A stretch of DNA of 64,000 nucleotides, taken from the NCBI GenBank assembly GCA_022036555.1, contig CM039122.1:6980517-7044516 (forward strand). Direction: 5' to 3'. The notes beneath the pieces were generated by a model. The model searched no databases. It was not told the DNA's origin and saw only the letters and a program-made list of their open reading frames with translations. The stretch is from Microstegium vimineum. Taxonomy: Eukaryota > Streptophyta > Magnoliopsida > Poales > Poaceae. Shown one piece after another: positions 44,101 to 55,427 of this stretch (positions are counted from its first letter, which is position 1; the number at the start of each line of letters is the position of its first letter). The position numbers and the translations under genes were made by a program.

Positions 44101-46800
44101 TTTCCCCAAATACCCTTAACAATCGAATGACCTTGTACCGCTTCCTTGTCATGCTTTTTAACTCAACTAAGTTTTAGGGTTTGATCAAAAAACTTTGTTT
44201 AAAAAGCTTAGTATAATTTGTTCCTTTCCCCCAATGAGTCATTTTTTTTTTAATTTTTTTATATATACTCGTCAACCATATTGCAATTGCTCATAAGTTG
44301 TTTCAATGTAACATTTTTTTGTAATATCAGTTTCTAACTTAACAGGATATCATCCCTTTTAAAGGGATACAAGGAATAGTATATACTTTTGTATCTATTT
44401 TGGGTATTTTTTCAACATATTCTAGTAAATTATTATTTAACCTTGTTTTATCTAGGGTTATTTTGTTCAGGGTATAAAAAACATAAAAAATAACAAGTAA
44501 GCATATTTTTAAATTTCCCTCTTCAAACACAAAATATAAATTTTAAAAAATTTGGTTTTGAATAAAAATTTAGTTGTTTTATAACTCTTGTATAATATGG
44601 GCTTCCTTTTGCGTGAATAAATTTTTTATGAAAATTTATAGCTTCTTATAGTTTTTTTTGCCTAGTCGTGGATATTTACTTTTTTTTTGAAACCATACAC
44701 TCTAACCAATAAGGGGAAATATTGAAATGCATGTCTCAACGAGTCAACTTTTTTTCTATCCAAAAGAAATAGTTTGATAAAAAAAATTAAATACTAAAAC
44801 GGGGTAAACACTAGTGAATCTATAGTACACTTGACACTTCTAGAACTTTGATTTCCTAAATTTTAAAAGTTTAATTTGAGGTTTGCGAGAAAATACAGAA
44901 AGGAAGTACCTTTTTCTAAATTTGAAAACTATAGTGTACACTTAAATTTGGGTCAAAGGGGTTTTTTTTTTTAAAACAAAAAAAGCTCAACCTAGGATGA
45001 TGCTCATTTATACAGATCAATTGGGATCCTTTGTCCCAAATGTCCCCTATCACTTTTAAAGTGGTTTTAATATCTTGGTAAAAATGTTCCCTTTTTAAAC
45101 TGATTCGATGTCTTAAATTTTTATTTTTCTTATAAAATCTTTTAAACAAAACCCCATTCCCCTTTTTTGGGAAAAATTTTTTTTCTATTTTCTTACCCAC
45201 TAATCCCCTATTGCAGATCGATCTTTTATCATGGGTTTTTTCTGTTCTGCAAATTCTTTTTTCTTAGTTTTGCTCAGATCGACGATAAACTTTATTCGAT
45301 TTTTTTTTTTATTTTTTCAGAAAATTTTGGTTTTTTTTTGAATCTCTACTCACGCTAGATCCTGTGGTGTGGGTTATTATTTTTTTTCTACGCTTTTTTT
45401 AGCATAAACCTTACTTTATTAGATCCTAACTTCGAGTCACCAATAATCTTGTTTACATGAATTCATTTTTTTCCCAAACCCCTTTTAAATTTGTTCACAT
45501 TTTATAACATTTATTTTCCTTAAATATGTAGCTTACTTTTTGTTTTATATGACTCATGTTTTTTTTTAATCTGCACCGAGCTCTTAGATACCCCTCCTTC
45601 TTTTAATCTTCTTAAATTTCTTTTTAATCATGCTTGTCATGCAGAATATTAAATGCAAATTCTCACACGAATTTATTTCGTCTTGTGTCATCACAAATCT
45701 AGATTCTGGTTAGCATCCTAAAGTCCCAATTTAAATTTTCAGGTTCCAATGACAACACATAATTTAATAAAACTGTTATTGTGAACAAATTTAGGATATG
45801 TTTGGTTCCCACCTCCTAAACTAAAGTGGACTAAACTTTAGTCACTTTAGGGACTAAAGTGTCAACAAACGACTAAAAGATGACTAAAACACTTTAGTTC
45901 CACTAGTCACTAAGAGCTACTAAAAAACGACTAAATATTTTAGTCCACTTTAATTTATGAGGTGAAACCAAACATGTCCTTAGGGTGTTAATGAAATTGT
46001 GTGTAAAATTCATCAAGTTTCGCTTTTATTGTTTTCCAACTGCTTATCTTCTCCAATGACGACATGTACAACTAGACACATGTAATTTTTATATATATTG
46101 GTTATTTATTTCTATATTATTTGTAAACATTGTATTGATTCATATGTACTACTTGTTTAATTAGGTACTATTAACTGCTGATCTTTCACCTGTTTATTTT
46201 TTAATAATGAAATGTTCATATGCAGTCAGATCTTTCCTTTTACTGTTTACTGCTCATTTTTCACGTGTTTATTTTCCAATAGTGAAATGTACAACGAACT
46301 AGTTAAATATTGTTCAAAATCATTTACTAATATTATTATATATAGCCATACTAATCCTATATACTGTAGGAGTATTGTTCCCCTCACCCACGCTCATCCT
46401 TTGTTTTTCCTCGCCCACAAACGACTAAAGCTTATCGTCGACTTGTTTTTCTTTTTTTTTTCAGAAATTTAGGTTTTCAGAATATTTGACTCACTGTTGT
46501 GTAGATGTATTATTGTTTTTCTACTCTTCTTAGCATATCCGTACTTTATTGGATCTTGTTCTTCGAGTCACTGATAAATCCTGTTCGACATGAATTCATT
46601 TTTTACAACCTTTGTTTAGTTCACATTTTATTACATTTCTTTTCCTTAAAAATGTATAGTCTGCTTTTAGTTCAAACGACTAGTGCTTTCGATTAGTTGC
46701 TACAGCTCTTATATATCCTTTTTAGTCGTTGTGATTGATAGACTCTAACCATAACCAAGATCGGTACTTGTCCACTTCCAACATCTAATACACGTATTCG
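41190..46800. repeat. Three diverged copies of a 300-bp segment, with stretches of doubtful sequence quality
   Basis: TTTTTCAGAAATTT-GGTTTT-GAAT..., followed by a GATC-rich and CTTACTTTATT-like tail, occurs near 41675, 45318 and 46460. GCACCATTTCCATCACTCAC (41199) recurs as GCACCATTTCCATTACTCAC at 43260. ATTTTATTTCACTTTCCAAT is doubled at 43131-43175 and resembles 40890. Between about 41340 and 45500 homopolymers look inflated, as they do after 59434. No gene is supported. Confidence 0.5.
45794..45979. mobile_element. Tourist-type MITE with TTA target duplication
   Basis: It begins GGATATGTTTGGTTCCCACC and ends GGTGAAACCAAACATGTCC, with TTA on both sides (45791-45793 and 45980-45982). The interior contains CTAAAGTGGACTAAA and its inverted copy. 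Confidence 0.8.
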
Positions 46801-48172
46801 TATCTAAATACTCAAATCACATATTTATGATGTTCACTTGAACTACTTCCAGCTTGTGTCATCTTATTCTCTCTAGAACACTGTTCAATCAGCCAAAATC
46901 AACCGACTTTTTTACCAGCCGAACAAATTTATCTTGCATATTTAACACTATTCATAGCAACATCTGTGGCTGGCAGATGAAATTTTGAAAGATTGGGATG
47001 CGGGAGGGTAGGATTAGGTAGAAATCAATTGCAATGATATTAAATTATTTTTTTGCAATAGTAGTATTGTAGCACTCATATTTATATTTAATAATTATTG
47101 TACAATTACCGAGAGAGCGCGTGCTGTGCGGCCGGCTGGCCGCAACCGACGAGCGTTCAAACACATCAACTGGCTAGTATCTACTGTAGTAGGTTACGAG
47201 TTTTGTTTATTGAGTTGACCGTGGAAAGTGAACAATGTTTTTGAGAGAGATAGAACTGTCGTTTGACGAAGTGATGTGTTGAGTATATGTCTATATATAA
47301 TAATATTAATATATGATTAATATGACTTAAAGAAAAAAAAAGGTATGAGCGTGAGTGAGGAGAGCAATACTCCTACAAATAATATTAAATTAACAATATT
47401 ATCATAGGATTAGTATGACTACTTATAATAATATTACTAAAATGATGTGAACAGTGAACAATATTTAACTAGTGAACAATGCTTGAGCGGAAAGTAACGT
47501 GGGTACACAAAAAAAAATGAAATATAAAAGGATGAGCGTGAAACAATCGAGGTCAGAAAAAAATAAATAAATGAACTTTAGAGTATATATGATTATTAAA
47601 TATATGTATAGCATTTCAAACTGTAAGAAAAAATTGATTAGATATATACTCACTCTGTTCCAAATTATAAGACGTTTTGAGTTTTTAGATTCATAACTTT
47701 TGTTATGTACCTAAATATATTTTATGTCTAGATACATAGCAAATGCTATGAATTTTGAAATGATAAAACATCTTATAATTTGGGACACTGAAAGTAGAAA
47801 AAATAGTAATCAATGCAATATTAGACCACCTATATTAAAAAAGGTACTATGATTGTCAGAAATAATAAAATAATTAAGAGCTTGAAAAGTGTTGGATTAA
47901 AATAAATGAGTTGAATGCTCATAGTGCAGGACGTAATGAATTAAAAAAAATCATGTCGGGTTCAGCAACAAAGGGGAAAAGGAAAGAAAGAAGGGGAGAA
48001 GGAAAAGAAAGACGGTAGAGACTGGAGAGTAGAAAAACGATAGGAGTTAGTAGAAAGGAAAAGCTGATTTGAATGTTAAAAAATGATAAGGTCAGTGTAA
48101 AGCTGATTTGAAAGCTGCGAGAGTTAGAATGGCTGAGAGAGTGCGAACACATAGTGGATAAGTATCCATGTA
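46801..48172. other. AT-rich intergenic stretch
   Basis: No gene was found. It contains a Stowaway MITE (47647-47796, separate entry). A small GC-rich patch at 47110-47160 (GCGCGTGCTGTGCGGCCGGC) cannot be assigned. Confidence 0.4.
47647..47796. mobile_element. Stowaway MITE, 150 bp
   Basis: The left end, TACTCACTCTGTTCCAAATT followed by ATAAGACGTTTTGAG, and the right end (AACATCTTATAATTTGGGAC, then ACTGAAAGTA) are inverted repeats with TA at both edges. Nearly the whole element can fold into one hairpin. Confidence 0.85.
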
Positions 48173-50058
48173 TGTTCAGTTTTGTGATGAGTGATTGTCC
48201 AACACTTGAGCGTTTCAGTTTGAGTGACTTACTACTATCTTTGCGAAAGCAAATGTGTACCTGTCTATCGGCTTGTGGTGTGCAGGTACTATGCCTAGTG
48301 ACATTGGTCAATGACGTGGAGAAGGTCGAGTAGAGGCTTGTCGTGCCGATGGACTGAGAGCGGTGAAGGGCGGAAGAGGGGCTCGGACTGAGGGACCATG
48401 GGCGCCGGCAGACTAGCTGTGGTGGCTAGTACTTGGACCGGCGAGTGCGAGAAGGACATGGAGGTAGACCGAGTCGACCAAGTCAAGACGGTGGACGCGC
48501 GAGTCGAGCGGAGGCTCAGGGGACTCGGAGTGTCCGACCGGGCGAAGACAAGGTGGCTCGCATCGAGTGGTTTGGTGGTTTGGGCCTCAAAACCATCCGC
48601 GTTCGGTTTCCGAGTTTGGGCCGCAAAACTCGGGGTTCGGTAGTTGAGCCAAAGCTACCGGTGACGGGTTTCCTGGGTTTGGGCCTCAAAACCTAGTCGG
48701 AGCTTCCGAGGAAGCGGGGATGGCACGTGGCGGAATCTTAGAGGTTGCGTCGAGGCGCGGCAACTCCTTGGCAGGAAGCCGGGGTCGTCCATTCAAATCG
48801 AGGGAGATATTTACCGGAGCTTGGACTACAATGCTTAGGCTAGGTAGTTTCACTCATTGTATCTAGGGGGTCTTTGGAAAATAGCCAAAGCCTCTGATAA
48901 ATAGAGGATGAAGGGGTATCTCGTCTATCTCTTGAACCTAATTATTTTGCTCCAACTTTCTCTGTCTACCTCTCTCATAGTTCATGAGATCCTAGGGTTG
49001 ATTTCACCAACCTCTGTAAGAACTTGAGTTTGTTGCGAGGAATCGGAGGTCGTAACCTCCGTAAGTCATGGTGGCTTTGACTTCTTGATCGTTGTCCCCG
49101 TTTTGCTTGTGTTCTTCGCGTTTTGCTTTTGCTCCCTCTTTTTCCCAAGATGATTTCTCTTTGTAGGGAGTAGCTTTGCGAAATCCGTTTGAACCAAGTT
49201 GTTCGTACTCGTGAGGAGCATCTTTGCACTGAAGGAATTTTCCTAAAACCTCACGAGCACACAGATCGGGCGTTTTCTTTGCGGTGTTCTTCGTTCTACC
49301 CGTTTTCCCCCAAATCCTCGTTTCCCCTTGATTCTTACCAAATTGAGCGATGATTTCCTTGGGATAGCTTCCCATAGCACTAGAAACATGCCTACTAAGT
49401 TGGGTTGTCTAGTGGAGAACTTTGGTCAAGTTTTGGGAAGATTTGGTGGAGAGAAAATCGTTTTTTCGCCTTTTACTGTGCGTTTGTCGGGGGCGTCGGA
49501 CGCTCCAAGGGTTTTGCGTCAGACGCTGGTGCGTGCTGTGACGTCAGCGTCCGTCGCTCGGCGGTGTCTGCGTCTTTCGATTTGGTCGTCGGACGCTCTT
49601 CAGAGTCCGTCGTCCAAGTCCGTCGCGTCTTGTGCGCTGTGCAGTTGTGTTTTGCTCTCGGTAGGCCGACGGACGATCTTCACGCGTCGTCGCCGACCGT
49701 CCGTCGCCTCGGTAGTTTCTCAGTCTCTGTCAGGCTCTCTGGAAGGCTGACGGACGCTCGCCTAAGCGTCCGTCACCAGTGTCCGACGCCCTGCCTGGAG
49801 CGTCCGTCGCACAGTCTTCAGCGTCCGTCGCATTGCTGTTCAGCGTCCGTGCCTGTTTTTCTGGTTGTTTTGCTTGGAATTCTTGCCACTCACATAGGGG
49901 TTGAGAACTCTTCTTGGGGGCTTCCGGTGAGTTTTTCCTCCATGCCGGTGAGCTTTCATTTGCACCCAACAACTGGGTTTGGTTTTTGGGAATAGTAGCC
50001 CGAATATTTCGAGAGAAATTGAGGCTTCATTCAACCCTCTCTCTGGTCGCCGTTCTCA
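48173..50058 (+). mobile_element. LTR-like block, probably a solo LTR (boundaries approximate)
   Basis: A TATA-like ATAAATAGAGG lies at 48898. The leader after it resembles other grass LTR leaders (TAGGGTTGATTTCACC). The 3' part, TTCATTCAACCCTCTCTCTG, resembles LTR ends. GC-rich repeats GCGTCGGACGC and GCGTCCGTCGC fill 49487-49850. No coding domain and no convincing 5-bp target duplication were found, so the edges are estimates. It could belong to a Gypsy or SIRE-type family. Confidence 0.5.
49487..49850 (+). repeat. Array of GCGTCGGACGC / GCGTCCGTCGC motifs
   Basis: About fifteen short GC-rich units, mostly CGTC-GACGC or CGTCCGTCG, are spread over 360 bp on both strands. The solo LTR at 55428-57029 has the same motif. 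Confidence 0.7.
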
Positions 50059-50329
50059 GTCCTTGAGAGAGAGAGCTGCTGGAGAGTTAGAGAGAGAGGG
50101 GCAGAGAGAGAGTGGGACGGAGGGATGGACGAGAAGAAGCAACGAAAATATATCGTGAGAAATTGAAGTAAAAACGGTCAAAGAGTGAGGGACAGATGTA
50201 CAGCTAGGATTGAAGAGAATATAAGAACGCGGGAGTGGCCACACACACGGTTGTGGTTTGTAATTTTTCGTGCTGTCTACCCTCTCAAATCTCAAATCTC
50301 ACCCCTCATCAGTCATCGATCACCGAACT

Positions 50330-50680
50330 CTTACGCCGTTGAGGCCACAGGCCAGACGACGCTGGTGCTACCGCGGCCTCGATCGAAGGCAGCGGCCCCG
50401 GTCCGACCTCCGCGTGACCAGCTGCGATGACAGCAGGAAGGCGTACGAGGCGGCCACCGGCGCGGGTCCTCCTCGTCGCCTTCGTCGAAGTTGAGCGCGT
50501 AACTGAGCGGGTCGTACCGGAAGTCCCCGGCGCCCGCGCGGCGGCGGCGCCACGCATCCGCTCGGCTAGGTCCCGGTCCCCGCTGCCGCTGCCGCCGCCG
50601 AAGCAGCACACGGTGGTGGCGCGTAGCCTGTTCCGCAACACGACCAGCGACGACCATGATGCCGCCGCCTCCATTACCAT
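50330..50680 (-). pseudogene. Plant protein gene with DFRYDPLSYALNFDEG motif, frameshifted
   Basis: From the ATG at 50680 or 50674 (MEAAASWSSLVVLRNRLRAT), the frame continues CCFGGGSGSGDRDLAERMRG into an Ala-rich stretch. The conserved-looking continuation GDFRYDPLSYALNFDEGDEE follows at once, but in the next frame. A one-base change in a GC-rich tract would explain this. I recall this motif order (CCFGG, LAERMR, FRYDPLSYALNFDEG) from small plant proteins of unknown function. It may be a real pseudogene, or an intact gene with a sequencing error. The C-terminus is unclear. Confidence 0.55.
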
Positions 50681-51149
50681 CGCAGATCCGGGCTCCGCCC
50701 CAACTCCAAAAAAAACGTCTGACTGAAGATATGCCCTGATTAGTGTTAGGTTGCTTGCTGCCTGTTGGTTAAGGTGGGCACGCAGAGTCGACGAAGGTTT
50801 GAAAACGGGCTGGTTAAAGTAGCAGGGGACGAGAGATCGGAGAAGGACATGTTTCCCGGGAAAACCGGACACACAGGCAGGGGAGGTGGCGGCGCGAGAT
50901 GCCCAGCGTGCCGTATCCGTCGTTGCGGTGGGGTGGGTCCGTGCGCGCGGCCGCCGAGTTTTTTTTTAAGGGCGACCTGGCGCGACGAGTTTTGTCTGTG
51001 TGCTTAAACGACTTAAATTTTTTTCTTGATTTTAAAAAAAGGGCCCACCTAAATAATACGGCGCCCATTGGTGGTCACTCAAGTTTGGATAACGTCTGCT
51101 GTTTGTGTACTACGTGCAATGTTTTGGCCGATCCTATGGTACATGGTAA

Positions 51150-51489
51150 GGCCTTGGTTCTTTAGTCAAAAGGGACTAAAGACTAAAATATAGACTTAAT
51201 AAAAATCTCGATTGGTATTTGGTTTCATGAACTTTTACAAACTTAACATCATTTAATTATCATAACAAAGATCATTGTACCTGCATGGTGAGGGAGAGGA
51301 CGTGTGTAGACAATAACAAAGGGCAAGGGTGTCAATTGTGGTCCCAAAAGTCCCCATAAGCCTCACCCCTTAAGACTATACTCAGCCCAAAAAAAGTTTC
51401 TAAATAAGTCTCTAGTGTTTTTGGTTCAATAGACTAAAAAGCTTAAAATAAGTTTTTTACTTCCCTTTCAAGAGGAACCAAACAGGGCC
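51150..51489. mobile_element. Tourist-type MITE with TAA target duplication
   Basis: It begins GGCCTTGGTTCTTTAGTC and ends AAGAGGAACCAAACAGGGCC, flanked by TAA on both sides (51147-51149 and 51490-51492). The ends are imperfect inverted repeats. Confidence 0.75.
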
Positions 51490-51492
51490 TAA

Positions 51493-51992
51493 GTACTCCC
51501 TCGTATACATCTCTTACTTTTCGAGAAATAATTTTAATTGATTTTATATAAAAAGACTATTTAAAATTTATGATACATAATTGCTATTTTAGATAGTTTT
51601 TTTATTAGTTTTTAATAAATTTATTTGGAGAATAAATGTTCCACGTATTTTATAGTTGTGACACAGAATAAAAAAAATAACAGTTTTAACGGTTGGGAGT
51701 ATACGTTAATCGAGCTGAAGTGTTAATTTGCAGTTCCTGATATACCGCTTCACCCAAAATACTCAAACTTTGCAATTCCTGCGCGGAATCTCCCATCCAC
51801 AGACGATGATGTGAATCCGAGGACCCCAAAAGTATACACCATGGTACACTACTAGCGGTAATGATTGGTGACAATGACAAGTGTGTGTTACCCTACATGG
51901 GAAAATACAGATGATTTTGTGGGTTTGGAAGCAAGAAATATACTAGGTCCCTAACAGTCAAGCGTGCTTTTATAATGGTGCAGCTTTTGGTG
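51493..51992. other. Intergenic stretch with a possible MITE
   Basis: TACTCCCTCGTATACATCTC near 51494 and GGTTGGGAGTATA near 51705 could be the ends of a decayed Stowaway-like element. No gene is seen. Confidence 0.3.
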
Positions 51993-52136
51993 TCAAACCC
52001 CAATTCTGCTTCCCGTTTCTAGTGCCACAATAGGGTCACCGCTGCTGTCGACGACGAAAGACTTGATGCTACGGAAGAATCGTGTGCCCTTGTATATTAT
52101 CACTTGAGTATGCATCTCGAGCTTGTGCAACGTCAT
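51993..52136 (-). CDS. Unidentified 47-residue open frame, perhaps a last exon
   Basis: The minus-strand frame starts MTLHKLEMHTQVIIYKGTRF and ends ALETGSRIGV followed by TGA. Its composition is protein-like (FFRSIKSFVVDSSGDPIV) and the GC content is higher than its surroundings. It could be the final exon of a gene continuing toward the N gap at 52301, or a fragment. No family is recognised. Confidence 0.35.
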   Translation of the reverse strand: MTLHKLEMHTQVIIYKGTRFFRSIKSFVVDSSGDPIVALETGSRIGV

Positions 52137-52300
52137 TTTGTAACTCGAAAAGGTTTATCAAAAACCCCTCAGCGTTAAAGGAGAATAACAATCAGTTAGA
52201 TGCAAGCCGAAAATATTCAATTCTGCAGAGCAGACCATTGGTTGAAATGGCAAAAGCAGGACATGAATAAACAATATATTATGCATTCTGAAAAGAAAAA

Positions 52301-52400
52301 NNNNNNNNNNNNNNNNNNNNNNNNNNNNNNNNNNNNNNNNNNNNNNNNNNNNNNNNNNNNNNNNNNNNNNNNNNNNNNNNNNNNNNNNNNNNNNNNNNNN
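52301..52400. other. Assembly gap of 100 N
   Basis: Exactly 100 N, a conventional placeholder for a scaffold join of unknown length. An AP-3 sigma exon begins at the first base after it. Confidence 0.99.
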
Positions 52401-53938
52401 TTTGTTGAAACATTGGACAGATGCTTCAAGAATGTATGCGAGCTTGACATTGTATTTAACTTCAACAAGGTACCATATAATCCTACTTTTTTATATATTT
52501 TTACACTAGATAGTGTTCCTATCAAAGATGCGATGTTTCATTCCTGCTGAAATTTCCATTTATCATTTTTTCATTTGCATGTTGCATCTTGCTGGGTAGA
52601 CAAAATGTGTAATGCAGAAGCTTTTCAATGCTGCATCACCATATTTTTTGAGCAATTGGGTTATCTGTATCAAGTTAAGCCTTTTGATGCACAGGTCATG
52701 CAGAGCAAATCCGAAAGTCTCAGTATAACAAAGCCTGACTCTAAGAATCCCTGATATGCAGAATAGCTCATTATCTACCCATCTAATTAATTATTGTGGA
52801 CTTGTGGTTTTAATACACAAGTACACGACCATGCTTTGACTTGTAATACAGGGAGGCTTCAAATGGATAATTTTCTTAGTACATAGTATTACACCAGGTG
52901 GAAGTGGTCTTAAATGCTGGAGAGGGGGAGAGGCCTTGGCTAGGCAGAGCAATAGAGTTGAGATACATAGCCATACTTTTTTTATTCCATTGCATGCTTT
53001 GGCTTTGCATTCCGCACATCCTGATATACTCCCAGTTTCAAATTATTAGATGTTTTGGCTTTTCTAGATTCTTAACTATTTCTACGTACCTAGATATAAG
53101 TTATGTCTAGATTAAAATGCCAAAACGTCTTAGAATTTGGAATGGATAGAGGATAGGAGAGTCCTCACTCTTCGAAATCTAAGCTGACAAGTGACAATAT
53201 ATGGAAACAACCTTAAACAGTAAAGATAAATCGTTTCTTACACAGTGACTTGAAAACTAGGAAATCCGCATCATCCTTCTTGCGCCTACCCATTATAGCT
53301 GCTGCCCACCTTAGTTGGCCACCTTCCAGTGGTGTGGATCTTGAAAAACAATGACTGACCAGGCTACTGGAGCATATTTTCATGCTTTGCAATAGAATTT
53401 TGTTAGTATGCAGATAATGGTAGCTAATTCTTAACACAAAAGGAAGGTTACGCCAAACTTTGGCCCCTTAGCACTGAACTTGCTGGTGTATATGGTGCTA
53501 GGGTTTTCCCTTTGTTCCCTGCATCTCAAGTTTTCACAATGAGATGTACAGAAATGCTCAGTTTTAAGACAGAATGCCCTGATGATTCACTCCACTTTTC
53601 TTGCGTTTCTTCATGTTCCTTTAATAGCGATGTGTTCTAGTAATATTTATTACATTCCATTCTTCTTTAACTCCTTTTAATATCTGATGCAGCTGCACAC
53701 GATTTTGGATGAGATGATACTGGGGGGACAGGTGATCGAAACGAGTTCAGAACAAATACTGAAGTCTGTGGAGGAGATTGAAAGGTTCTCCCCGCAGCCT
53801 TCACCGCTCCCACCATATATTGTCTGCACTCTTTGTCTTATGCTAATAGCACTGTCCATTACTTGAAACAGACTGGAGAAACAATCGAGCACAACCAGCT
53901 TTATACCCAAGTCGATTACAGAGCGTTTTATCCGTTGA
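52401..53938 (+). CDS. AP-3 complex subunit sigma, last three exons (5' part missing)
   Basis: The exons are 52401-52469, 53693-53784 and 53872-53938, all with GT-AG introns and consistent phases (0, 2), ending in TGA at 53936. They encode FVETLDRCFKNVCELDIVFN, then LHTILDEMILGGQVIETSSE, then the end LEKQSSTTSFIPKSITERFI. This is the C-terminal half of the longin-like sigma subunit of the AP-3 adaptor, which sorts cargo to the vacuole. AP-1 and AP-2 sigma differ in the DEMILGGQVIETS segment. Only 75 of about 165 residues are present. The missing first half should lie just upstream, where the N gap is. A Stowaway MITE sits in the 1.2-kb intron. Confidence 0.92.
53027..53155. mobile_element. 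Stowaway MITE in an AP-3 sigma intron
   Basis: The left end, TACTCCCAGTTTCAAATTAT followed by TAGATGTTTTGGC, and the inverted right end, GCCAAAACGTCTTAGAATTT followed by GGAATGGATAGAGGATA, form a 129-bp near-palindrome with TA flanks. Confidence 0.75.
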
Positions 53939-55020
53939 GCTTTCACTCGTTTCCAGGACACTGAACATTTGAGGTGTGAACAGAACTGAGAACGCATACG
54001 AGTTTCATTTTAGTTCTCTGATGAGATCTGACCGCCTGGGTTTGTCATGTTTCATTGTATGCCCCGGGAGCTGTATTCTGTAAGCCCGTAACCTGGAATA
54101 TGAATGCGGCATCTGCAGTCTAATAATACTGTCTGCTTTATATGCTTGCTGGTCTGACAGTGCTTTGCTGAGGTTCAGACATGCATCAGTAGAAAACTTA
54201 GCAATATTATATAGGGATCGAATATTATATTGGGGATCGCTGGTCTATCACTTGCCTCACGATTGTCACGAATCGTGATAAAGGGCTGGTATCCCAGCAA
54301 CGCCAAATTTTTATGCATAATTTTTTTAAAAAAATAGAATTACTGAGCATAAGTGATCACTAATCATAGCACTAAACAGGTCACAATTACTCTTTGGCTC
54401 AGCTTAACTAGGCTCCCTTTAGATCGTAACATTTTTTTTTAATTTCCTATGTTTTTTCTGGAAAATGAATTGATTCTTATGAATTTTTTATATAATTCAT
54501 GTATCCCAAAGGGGCCCTTAAGGGCAACTTTAACGTATAACACCTCTGGTGGTGCTTAGCTCCGCCACGTAAGTGGTGTTTGCTTGTTCTATTTTGCTCC
54601 AATGTATAAACTCTACTAGCACCAGTTAAATAGGACCCGCAAGAAGTAAACTATTATTCTTTCTCACTCTTCACATCTCTTCCCAATCAATTTTCTCTCT
54701 CCTCTCTCATCCTAGCACCAGATGCTAGAATATGCAACAGGTGTCAAGCTAGCATCACCCCTTCAATGTATTGCACTCTATCTTTTATTTTTTCTCTCCT
54801 TGTAGCACTACCTTAGCACATACATTAGAGCTGCTCTAACATGTGGACACGTTATAATGTTAGATGAGATATTTATGTGATTGTTCTTTTGTTTCCACCT
54901 AATTACGGAGTAAGTGCAAATGAAAATTTTGTGCATTTGATCAATTGCATCCAATTGTTGGCATGTCGAATGGTTTATACTCTGTTTAGATCCCAAAAGA
55001 TAATAGCTATTTACTAATCT
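53939..55020. other. AP-3 sigma 3' UTR and intergenic stretch with decayed MITEs
   Basis: The 3' UTR probably ends near 54150. 54412-54520 (GGCTCCCTTTAGATCG ... AAGGGGCCCTTAA) and about 54524-54840 (GGGCAACTTTAACGTAT ... AGAGCTGCTCTAAC) have MITE-like ends but no proven target duplications. No gene is seen. Confidence 0.4.
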
Positions 55021-55422
55021 TCTATACCTATTAATAAAGAGACAAAATTTCTAGCTCTTTTTTCATCCAGCTCATTCTAATTTAGCCTAACTGTATAGTC
55101 CACTCACTCCTTTGGCCCACTGGCTCGGCAGCCCACCCCATCAAACAGGCGCACCGACGGCCCACTCCCGCCACCCGTTTCCGGCCCACCAGCAAGCAGC
55201 CCAATGCAACAATCGGTCCTCACACACATACAGATGTGGGAAAAAGGCCAAAAAAATTATTTCCACGTAAGATTCAAACTGTGGACTTCAATCTTTCAAA
55301 GGTATAAGGCTTACCACTGCACCATACTAGCTGTAGCAATGGTTCATGATTTTTTTTTAATTAGCATTGATAACACTATTATGGTTGGTAAGAGATGTTG
55401 TACTCTATTCTTAAATTGAGAC
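55021..55422 (+). mobile_element. Helitron-like 5' end
   Basis: TCTATACCTATTAATAAAGA is nearly the same terminus as at 4688. The following text with many GGCCCA units is also alike. The solo LTR at 55428 interrupts it, and no Helitron 3' hairpin was found to the right before the SIRE element. Confidence 0.5.
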
Positions 55423-55427
55423 GGTAC

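Noticed and set aside
48173..50058. Assignment as a complete Gypsy element
   Set aside because: No primer site, no gag or pol motif and no second LTR were found. It was kept only as an LTR-like block.
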